Source: Marinobacter halodurans (GTDB lineage Bacteria > Pseudomonadota > Gammaproteobacteria > Pseudomonadales > Oleiphilaceae). Taken from it: a DNA stretch of 38,807 nt. The stretch covers positions 1-38,807 of the forward strand of contig NZ_SJDL01000046.1 of assembly GCF_004327985.1 (NCBI RefSeq), written 5' to 3'. A model generated the notes under the pieces. The model saw only the letters and a list, made by a program, of their open reading frames with translations. It had not been told where the DNA came from and made no database searches. Below, piece by piece: positions 31,971 through 37,703 of the stretch. Numbering within the stretch: position 1 is the first letter of the stretch; the number at the start of each line of letters is the position of its first letter. The position numbers and the translations under genes were made by a program.

Positions 31971-33866
31971 TCACCGAATGCGCATTGCGCCATCGAAGAA
32001 GGCGGCCAATTCGTCGAACGCATTGAGCGGTAGCACCAGCGACACATACTGATCGGGACGCACTACGACCACCACGCCCTGCCGGTCGATGCCCCTGGCT
32101 TCGAAAATATCGGCTTCAGGTGCGATGGCATAGACCTTCTCGTAATCGGTCAGTTGGAAGGGGCCAACCTTCGGCATGAACAGAGCGGGAATCGTCGACC
32201 CGAACTCGACGTCGCCGTGGGGCTGCTGGAAGATCACCTTAACGTCGAACAGACTGTCCAGGTCGCTTCCCTTTGGGGTGTACTTCACGACCGGGGAGTC
32301 CGGGGAGCTCAGCATCCATTCAGCCCAGGACGCCAGGTGGGAATCCTCTCCAGGACGCGCGCTGTCGGCAAAGGCGTAGATGCGCCAGCGTCCATCGGCG
32401 GTTGCATGGTGCCCCAGATGGGCCGGGTTGCCGTCGCAGACCCGCATCACGGGAGCGGACTTGAAACGCTTGCCGACCGGGAAGCCCGTGGCCAGTTGCT
32501 GATGATCCCTGTTGCCGGTGATCATCGACTCCCGGTATTCGGTCATAAAGCCGGCGGGGAATTCCGCGGTCTTCACATAAAACTCCGCCAGTTCCTGTGG
32601 ATCCTCGAATTCCTCGGCGGGCTTCGCCATCAGGCTCGACCATTCGCGGTCGAAATCGATCAGGTTCTGGGCAACCTCGTGACGTTCGCTGGAATAGGTC
32701 TCGAGCAGGGATTCCGGGGCGACCCCGGAGAGCACATGGCCCAGTTTCCAGGCGATATTCCAGCCGTCCTGCATGGACACGTTCATGCCCTGGCCGGCCT
32801 TGGCGCTGTGAGTGTGACAGGCATCGCCGGCGATAAATACTCGCGGCATGCGGTTTCCAACCTCTTCGGGCGGTACGTCGTCGAACTTGTCGGTGATTCG
32901 GTGGCCGACTTCATAGACGGTATACCAGGCGCAGTTTTTCACCTCCAGGGTATAGGGGTGCAGGATCTGGTTGGCTTTGGCGATGGTGGTGTCCAGTGTG
33001 GTCCGGCGAATCTGGTGGTGGTCGTCTTCGGCGACCTCGCCGAGATCGACATACATCCGGAAGAGATGACCGCCTTCCCGGGGGATAAGCAGGATGCTGC
33101 CCCCGCTGGACGACTGGATGGCACACTTGGTACGGATGTCAGGGAAGTCGGTGGTCGCGAGCACGTCCATGACGCCCCAGGCATGATTCGCCCGCTTACC
33201 CACGTGCTTGCGCCCGATGGCCTCACGCACACGGCTGTGGGCGCCGTCACACCCCACGACATACTTGGCCTTGACCGTGCACTCCTGGCCATCCCGGTCG
33301 CCCGAGACGTGCTGCAGTAACACGCTCACCGGATATTCCTCGCCGTCGTGGATCTGCAGTTCGAGGAACTCGAGGCCATAGTCCGGCTCAAGCCGTGCCG
33401 GCGCGTTTCGGGCGAACTCAGCAAAGTAGTCCAGCACCCGGGCCTGATTGACGATCAGGTGCGGGAACTCGCTGATTGCACCTCCCGGGTCATCGGGGGC
33501 CACCGAGGCACGGGAGATCTGCGCCGGATTTTCAGGGTCCGGCGCCCAGAAGGCCATTTCGCTGATGCGATAGGCCTCGTCTGTGATCCGGCTTGCGAAG
33601 CCGAACGCCTGGAATGTCTCGACGCTACGTGCCTGGATGCCGTCGGCCTGTCCGATTTCCAGACGCCCGGGACGGCGTTCGACGATGCGGGTGGTGATAT
33701 TCGGGAACTTCGCTAACTGGGCGGCCGCAATCATCCCCGCAGGGCCGCTGCCGACGATCAGGACGTCGACGCACTCCGGCAAGCTTCCAGGGCGATCGAT
33801 GCCGCTGCCGGTTGCGTCCTCGAGACGAGGGTCACCGGATACGTAACCGTGATGGTGAAATTGCAC
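31971..33866 (-). CDS. mobA: 3-hydroxybenzoate 4-monooxygenase (MobA-like FAD hydroxylase)
   Basis: The 631-residue class A flavoprotein hydroxylase probably converts 3-hydroxybenzoate to 3,4-dihydroxybenzoate with NAD(P)H and O2. The sequence closely follows what I recall of MobA of Comamonas: opening MQFHHHGY, dinucleotide fold VDVLIVGSGPAGMIAAAQL, ELGQ-type IGQADGIQARSVETF, ANHAWGVMDVLATTDFPD, and the FAD pyrophosphate-binding GDACHTHSAKAGQGMNVSMQD. A C-terminal thioredoxin-like domain ends in RGIDRQGVVVVVRPDQYVSLVLPL. It begins at GTG 33866, with GAGGAG 9 bases upstream. No regulator or ring-cleavage gene is adjacent, so the catechol-type product must be degraded by enzymes elsewhere. Confidence 0.92.
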   Translation of the reverse strand: MQFHHHGYVSGDPRLEDATGSGIDRPGSLPECVDVLIVGSGPAGMIAAAQLAKFPNITTRIVERRPGRLEIGQADGIQARSVETFQAFGFASRITDEAYRISEMAFWAPDPENPAQISRASVAPDDPGGAISEFPHLIVNQARVLDYFAEFARNAPARLEPDYGLEFLELQIHDGEEYPVSVLLQHVSGDRDGQECTVKAKYVVGCDGAHSRVREAIGRKHVGKRANHAWGVMDVLATTDFPDIRTKCAIQSSSGGSILLIPREGGHLFRMYVDLGEVAEDDHHQIRRTTLDTTIAKANQILHPYTLEVKNCAWYTVYEVGHRITDKFDDVPPEEVGNRMPRVFIAGDACHTHSAKAGQGMNVSMQDGWNIAWKLGHVLSGVAPESLLETYSSERHEVAQNLIDFDREWSSLMAKPAEEFEDPQELAEFYVKTAEFPAGFMTEYRESMITGNRDHQQLATGFPVGKRFKSAPVMRVCDGNPAHLGHHATADGRWRIYAFADSARPGEDSHLASWAEWMLSSPDSPVVKYTPKGSDLDSLFDVKVIFQQPHGDVEFGSTIPALFMPKVGPFQLTDYEKVYAIAPEADIFEARGIDRQGVVVVVRPDQYVSLVLPLNAFDELAAFFDGAMRIR

Positions 33867-34231
33867 CGTTGTGTCTCCTCACGTTTTTCTTGTGCGGGAA
33901 GGCGGGTCTATCTGACCAGCCTGTCCAACCTGCTTGTATGTTTTCGCCGCCGTCGTCGATACCCTTCCGGTGATTGCCGGCGACGATCGTGCAGGGGCAT
34001 GACTCTTTCGGCGAGCGTCTTTTCATCATTGTCTACATTCCGCGCGGATCCCATGTGTTTTTCGGAGGAGATGTTGTACTTTTCACGATCAGGGTGGCGA
34101 CTGTAAGCTCTGTGAGGCCATGGTTTCCCGGTTATACGCCGTCACATGGCATTTTTCGGACCGGTACGGGAGGCGTGCGTGTTCCTGCATGCTGCAGCTT
34201 GCAGTGGCCTTTCGAGTGGGGGAGGAGGTAT
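33867..34231. other. Intergenic region between mobA and the right cassette array
   Basis: No convincing gene. It must hold the mobA promoter; I see no strong -35/-10 pair. Short frames on the plus strand have no ribosome site and no family similarity. It marks the junction between conventional chromosomal DNA and the right integron array. Confidence 0.5.
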
Positions 34232-34325
34232 TTAACGCCAGGCATACCCGTTGTGTCGCATCGTTCAGGGCAAGGCCTGAACCCGGGCGTGAGGGACGTC
34301 GCCAGGAACGGGTTGTCAGGTTAAC
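34232..34325 (-). other. attC site of the GFA cassette
   Basis: Bounded by TTTAACGCC (minus strand GGCGTTAAA) and GGTTAACCC. Arms such as CAGGCATACCCGTT and AACGGGTTGTCAGG are complementary with mismatches, and CGTTCAGG...CCTGAAC forms the tip. The stop codon of the GFA gene (34316) is inside its right end. Confidence 0.8.
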
Positions 34326-34831
34326 CCGTGACGAAGCTCCGCTTGATATGCCTCGATCTTGGGAAGTATCGTCTTGTGCCTCTCAAGACTCTCGGCAGGC
34401 CAATATTTCTCCCGATCATAGTACTCGGGAACTGCAGGTGCGCCTGAGGGGATAACGACCCACGGCTGCTTCGACGCTATGAAGATGTGGATGTCTGGTG
34501 GAAGAAGATCCGGATGATCCAACGTGCCGACCCTGACGAACCGTATTATAGGACCCGCTCCAACATAGTTGCTCCACACCGCAATGTGGCATTTCGGGCA
34601 CCGGGCAATCTTTTGCCCCTTACCACTCTCAGATGCCGTATCAACGATCTGCACCTCGCCGGAGAGCAGTGTCACACGATCAGCTTCGATCATGGCATTC
34701 AGGGCGAACGACGTACCGGTTTCCCTCTGGCACCACCGGCAATGGCAGCAGTGTACAAATAACGGCTTCGTTTCCATGCAGTACCGAATAAACCGGCAGC
34801 CACAGCCGCCTTCAATGGGAAACGTAGCCAT
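34316..34831 (-). CDS. GFA-family protein (glutathione-dependent formaldehyde-activating-like)
   Basis: The 171-residue zinc protein belongs to the GFA/DUF636 family: first cluster GGCGCRFIRY, second HCCHCRWCQRETG, and third ARCPKCHIAVW with the conserved cysteine spacing. Family members were named for formaldehyde-glutathione binding, but their general activity is uncertain. The ATG at 34831 was chosen because family similarity begins at MATFPIEGGCGC and GAGG lies 13 bases upstream; the frame extends 30 codons further into attC sequence. It is a complete cassette, followed by attC 34232-34325. A truncated relative begins the left array. Confidence 0.88.
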   Translation of the reverse strand: MATFPIEGGCGCRFIRYCMETKPLFVHCCHCRWCQRETGTSFALNAMIEADRVTLLSGEVQIVDTASESGKGQKIARCPKCHIAVWSNYVGAGPIIRFVRVGTLDHPDLLPPDIHIFIASKQPWVVIPSGAPAVPEYYDREKYWPAESLERHKTILPKIEAYQAELRHGLT

Positions 34832-34855
34832 CTTTTGAAACCTCCATCCAGTGAA

Positions 34856-34902
34856 CCAACGCCCTGGCTTTGCGGCGTGCCCGCGTAGGCGCGTCCGACT
34901 AC
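34856..34902 (-). other. Half attC site (left half deleted)
   Basis: Minus-strand reading gives CGGACGCGCCTACGCGGGC...CGCCGC...GGGCGTTGG. This matches the 3' half of the attC sites at 243-326 and 641-725, ending in the same GCGTT core. The 5' half is missing: the sequence upstream is the start of a higA reading frame. It marks a deletion that joined higA to the middle of the attC site. Confidence 0.6.
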
Positions 34903-34943
34903 ACCTCCCGAATGAATTCACCAGGATGCGGCGGACTATGCAT
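34899..34943 (-). pseudogene. higA: HigA antitoxin remnant (first 14 codons)
   Basis: Minus-strand frame MHSPPHPGEFIREV then stop. The opening 'H(N/S)PPHPGE' is the standard N-terminus of HigA XRE-family antitoxins, which should run to about 90-100 residues. The frame stops at the deletion junction with the half attC. It lies 2 bases after the higB remnant's stop, in the normal higB-higA order. Confidence 0.7.
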
Positions 34944-34945
34944 AG

Positions 34946-35275
34946 TCATCCATGATAATCCTCATTATCAAGAATGAAGGCGTTGCCGTCCTGAAATTCG
35001 AACGTCATGCGCCAATTTCCGTTAACCCGAATCGACCACCGCCCTTTGTCTTTACCCTTCAATGGATGAAGCCGAAAGCCAGGGATGTCCATGTCTTGCA
35101 CCTGCAGCTTTCAGAGCACGCAGAGACGATTCAGGAGTAAATCAGAGGCTCCCTAAGTGGCGGTATCCAGCAGCCAGCTGCATACGCAGTTTCTTGGCGT
35201 GATCCGGCTGCATGCCCGCCGTGCTACCGATCGAGTAGAACCGCTTCAGTCCTTTGTGACGGAATGATTAATCAT
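34946..35275 (-). pseudogene. higB: HigB toxin remnant (RelE superfamily), disrupted
   Basis: The frame containing FRHKGLKRFYSIGSTAGMQPDHAKKLRMQLA and, further on, MDIPGFRLHPLKGKDKGRWSIRVNGNWRMTFEFQDGNAFILDNEDYHG is a typical 92-residue HigB ribosome-dependent mRNA endonuclease. It is broken twice: a missing A in the third codon shifts the frame away from the ATG at 35275, and about 55 bases starting with AGGGAGCCTCTGATTTA interrupt the middle. The catalytic C-terminal strand is still well conserved, so inactivation is fairly recent. Confidence 0.75.
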
Positions 35276-35368
35276 TAAGGAATGCTAGCGTGTTGCGCGT
35301 CGAGCAACAATCAAGTCTGATGCTGGGAACAGCGAACACCTGGGGGCTTGCCTTTTGCTGTCAACCTG

Positions 35369-35446
35369 TCGAACGCCAGGCTCACGCGCTGGCTTGGAGC
35401 CGCGTAGCGGCGGAAAATCGGTCGCTGTGCAGCCGATTGTCAAATC
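35369..35446 (-). other. Degenerate attC site of the yefM-yoeB cassette
   Basis: Reading CGAACGCCAGGC...GCGGCGGAAAATCGGTCGC...GATTGTCAAAT, it aligns in layout with attC 3211-3287 (AACGCCATGC...CCGGAAAACCGGTCCGC...TGGTTATAC). The right core GTCAAAT departs from GTTRRRY at one base, so recombination may be weak. Confidence 0.5.
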
Positions 35447-35455
35447 CTCTTTTGT

Positions 35456-35494
35456 ACGATATCCTGTACAGGAGCAATATCCTGTACAGGAGTA
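35456..35494 (+). promoter_or_regulatory. Operator of the yefM-yoeB operon: tandem TGTACA palindromes
   Basis: The 16-base ATATCCTGTACAGGAG occurs twice in a row (35459-35474 and 35477-35492), each with the 10-bp palindrome CCTGTACAGG; a GTACGATA half-like site precedes them. YefM antitoxins are known to bind TGTACA-centred palindromes in their own promoter. The second copy's AGGAG (35488-35492) is also the ribosome site for yefM, 7 bases before the ATG, so bound repressor would cover it at DNA level. Confidence 0.7.
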
Positions 35495-35499
35495 GTCTT

Positions 35500-35751
35500 A
35501 TGGATGCTATTAGCTACACAGCGGCTCGAACCAATCTAGCAAAAACCATGGAGCAGGTCTGTGAAGACCATTCTCCTGTGATCATTACCCGGAGTAAGGC
35601 GCAATCCGTGGTCATGATCTCGCTTGAGGATTACGAGGCGTTGCAAGAGACCGCCTACCTTTTGCGCGCACCAAAGAACGCTCGTCGTTTGCTGGAGTCA
35701 GTTGCCGAACTGGAGCAAGGCGGTGGTCAGGAGAAGGAACTTCTTGAATGA
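35500..35751 (+). CDS. yefM: Antitoxin YefM
   Basis: The 83-residue Phd/YefM-family antitoxin has an N-terminal DNA-binding and dimerisation fold (MDAISYTAARTNLAKTMEQVCEDHSPVIITRSKAQSVVMISLEDYEALQETAYLL) and an acidic flexible tail that wraps and blocks YoeB. The ATG at 35500 is set by AGGAG; a longer open frame from 35290 is not supported. Four-base overlap with yoeB. It is on the plus strand, opposite to the orientation of the array's attC sites, with its own promoter/operator. Confidence 0.95.
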   Translation: MDAISYTAARTNLAKTMEQVCEDHSPVIITRSKAQSVVMISLEDYEALQETAYLLRAPKNARRLLESVAELEQGGGQEKELLE

Positions 35752-36002
35752 AACTCATCTTCTCCGAGAACGCCTGGGAAGACTATCTGTACTGGCAGAA
35801 AACGGACAAGAAGATCCTTAACCGAATCAACAAGCTGATAAAGGAGATCAAGCGGGAACCGTTTGAAGGTGTCGGTAAACCCGAGCCCCTCAAACACAGC
35901 CTCGCCGGTTACTGGTCGCGACGGATCAACGAAGAGCACCGCATGGTCTACAAAGTCACGGACGACGCCCTGCTCATAGCCCAGCTTCGGTACCACTACT
36001 GA
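35748..36002 (+). CDS. yoeB: Toxin YoeB
   Basis: The 84-residue RelE-superfamily mRNA interferase cuts mRNA in the ribosomal A site. It has the same length as the E. coli protein as I recall it, aligning throughout without gaps, and retains its catalytic residues Glu46 (KPEPLKH), Arg65 (EEHRMVY), and the C-terminal His83-Tyr84 (RYHY). It should be active, held in check by YefM. The stop is next to the attC interrupted by the group II intron. Confidence 0.95.
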   Translation: MKLIFSENAWEDYLYWQKTDKKILNRINKLIKEIKREPFEGVGKPEPLKHSLAGYWSRRINEEHRMVYKVTDDALLIAQLRYHY

Positions 36003-36003
36003 T

Positions 36004-36063
36004 TTAACACCGATGTTAACCGGCGTGGGCTGCGCAGCAAACCACGTCCGTGTTGAACTGTTG
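36004..36063 (-). other. attC site of the axe-txe cassette, interrupted by a group II intron
   Basis: The site starts with TTAACACC / TTAACCGG and has complementary blocks GGCGTGG and CCACGTCC around GGGCTGCGCAGC, ending GAACTGTTG at the intron junction. Its last bases should lie after the intron (from about 37116), close to the txe stop at 37122. Its exact ends are uncertain. Confidence 0.55.
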
Positions 36064-37116
36064 GTGTACGCCCAGCATGGGCATGAACTAATGGGGTGAA
36101 AGTCCCCTGTGGCAAGGGCCGATCCGTGAGGGTCGAAGACGCCCTGAATACCTGGAAGGGCTGGGCGCGGTCTGGAGGAAGCCGCTAGCAAAACTGCGAG
36201 CTGATGAACAAGAACATCATATGAGATGTAGGCCGGAGGCGAGTTGGCACAAGACGACGAAGCCGCGTGATCTAACGGCCACCGTAAATGATGCAGCAGT
36301 GCAGTGACAGTGCATGTCCTTATCTGGGGCGGTCCGACGCATCGGGATCTGCTCAACGAGCGATCGGTCAATGACCAGTCAGGCACCTGGTCGATCAAGC
36401 CTGGAAGCAGGTTCGAGCCAACAAGGGAACCGCGGGTATCGATGGCATGTCCATCGAGGAGTTTCCCGCCTGGGTAAAGGCCGGCCACTGGAGCGTGGTC
36501 GAGCAGTCGATTCGCTCGGGCGATTATCAACCAGCGCCGGTGCGGCGGGTTGAGATCGACAAACCGGACGGTGGCAAGCGCCAGCTTGGCATTCCGACGG
36601 TGACAGACCGGGTGATTCAGCAAGCCCTTGCCCAGATCCTGATGCCCCTGTTCGAACCGGGATTTTCAACGGACAGCTACGGTTTCCGCCCGGGCCGGAA
36701 CGCGCACCAGGCGGTGCGACGGGTACAAAGCGTTCTCAAGGAAGGGAGGCGCTTTACCGTGGATGTGGACCTGTCGAAGTTCTTCGACCGGGTCAATCAC
36801 GACCTGCTGATGACGCACCTGGGCCGCAAGGTCCGGGACAAGCGTTTGCTGGGACTGATTGCCCGGTACCTGCGAGCTGGGATTATCGATAACCAGCTCT
36901 ATCTGGAGAGTCGGAAAGGTGTACCACAGGGTGGCCCGCTGTCACCTCTGCTGGCCAACATCATGCTCGATCCACTGGATAAAGAACTGGAACGGAGGGA
37001 CCATCGGTTTGCCCGTTACGCGGACGACTTCACCATTCCCGGTGAAACGCCCTGTGCGGAGCCGCATGCAGGGTGTTGTGGGAGCTTGGGGGTTAGATAC
37101 CCCTGGCTACCCGATT
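36064..37116 (+). mobile_element. Group IIC-attC intron, internally deleted
   Basis: The 5' end GTGTACGCCCAGCATGGGC and the following GGGGTGAAAGTCCCC match class C bacterial introns. A reverse-transcriptase frame follows. The 3' end has the characteristic CCTGTGCGGAGCCGCATGCAGGG, then a domain with GGGGGTTAGATACCCC and the terminal CTACCCGATT. Its length of about 1.05 kb is roughly half that of an intact element, because the RT is joined straight to the 3' ribozyme domains near 37041. The intron sits in an attC, on the strand opposite to the cassettes, as is known for the IIC-attC subgroup. Boundaries are good to a few bases. Confidence 0.9.
36379..37041 (+). pseudogene. Group II intron reverse transcriptase/maturase, truncated
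   Basis: The in-frame remnant begins HLVDQAWKQVRANKGTAGIDGMSIEEFP just after a TGA, so the N-terminal start has been lost by frameshift or small deletion; the first ATG in frame is internal (36447). RT blocks follow: RRVEIDKPDGGKRQLGIPTV, FSTDSYGFRPGRNAHQAV, FTVDVDLSKFFDRVNHD, GVPQGGPLSPLLANIML and the catalytic RYADDFTI. Then the frame jumps into ribozyme sequence. The thumb/X domain and any C-terminal part are missing, so neither splicing assistance nor reverse transcription is expected. Confidence 0.85.
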
Positions 37117-37121
37117 ACGCA

Positions 37122-37385
37122 TTATTCGTAGTGGCTCCAGAGCCTGAGGACCTTCACCACTCGCTCGTCCTCGATCACTTGGTAGACCAGACGATGCTGA
37201 ATATTGATGCGGCGTGAACAGGCCCCCGCAAGATCACCAACGAGCTTCTCAAACGGAGGCGGCTTGCGGTATGGATCTTCTGCTATCAGCACTAACAGTT
37301 CCTGGGCTTTTGGTTTGAGGCCGCTGGAGGTCAACTTCTTTGCGTCTTTCTGAGCTTGTTTGGTGTAAACCAACTTCCATGTCAC
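37122..37385 (-). CDS. txe: Toxin Txe (YoeB family)
   Basis: The 87-residue RelE-superfamily mRNA interferase resembles Txe/YoeB: TWKLVYTKQAQKDAKKL at the start, PPPFEKLVGDLAGACSRRINIQHRLVYQV with the catalytic glutamate and arginine region, and the C-terminal LRLWSHYE with the conserved His-Tyr. It is clearly diverged from the yoeB 1 kb to the left, so the modules arrived separately. Its start overlaps the antitoxin gene by four bases. Its stop is next to the intron's 3' end. Confidence 0.92.
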   Translation of the reverse strand: MTWKLVYTKQAQKDAKKLTSSGLKPKAQELLVLIAEDPYRKPPPFEKLVGDLAGACSRRINIQHRLVYQVIEDERVVKVLRLWSHYE

Positions 37386-37624
37386 CAGTCCAGCTCCTCA
37401 TCGCATTCATCCACGGGGGTATCCATCCCCTCGCGAATAGACTCCCGCATACCTGGTACAGAGAGCAGGTATAGTGTTTCCTGAATAGCAGACCAGTCTT
37501 CTTCGGATACCAGAACGGCTTTGTGCCGCTTACCCATGATGACGATTGGTTGGTGGGACTCGGCAGTCTCGTCAATCAACCGATAAAGGTTGCTGCGCGC
37601 CTCAGTTGCTGTGATCCCGGTCAT
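37382..37624 (-). CDS. axe: Antitoxin Axe (YefM/Phd family)
   Basis: The 80-residue antitoxin has an N-terminal Phd/YefM fold (MTGITATEARSNLYRLIDETAESHQPIVIMGKRHKAVLVSEEDWSAIQETLYLL) and a highly acidic tail (DTPVDECDEELDW) expected to neutralise Txe. GAGGTGC lies 3-8 bases before the ATG at 37624. A promoter at 37657-37684 drives the pair. Confidence 0.92.
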   Translation of the reverse strand: MTGITATEARSNLYRLIDETAESHQPIVIMGKRHKAVLVSEEDWSAIQETLYLLSVPGMRESIREGMDTPVDECDEELDW

Positions 37625-37656
37625 GACGCACCTCTTGCGTGTTTAACTTTTAACCA

Positions 37657-37684
37657 AGTGTACGCCGATAGGTACGTACGTCAA
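37657..37684 (-). promoter_or_regulatory. Promoter of axe-txe with an internal GTACGTAC palindrome
   Basis: On the minus strand TTGACG (37684-37679) and TACACT (37662-37657) are spaced by 16 bases, a good sigma70 match 32 bases before the ATG. The spacer contains the palindrome GTACGTAC (37672-37679), a likely autorepressor site for Axe. Confidence 0.6.
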
Positions 37685-37703
37685 GACGGACGTTTTGCAT
37701 AAC

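Noticed and set aside
32154-33320. 388-residue plus-strand open frame inside the mobA-like gene
   Set aside because: Fully antisense to a strongly conserved flavoprotein; no ribosome site or domain.
34952-35140. 62-residue plus-strand frame between the GFA and yefM cassettes
   Set aside because: It is the antisense of the higB remnant, whose RelE-family similarity is obvious on the other strand.
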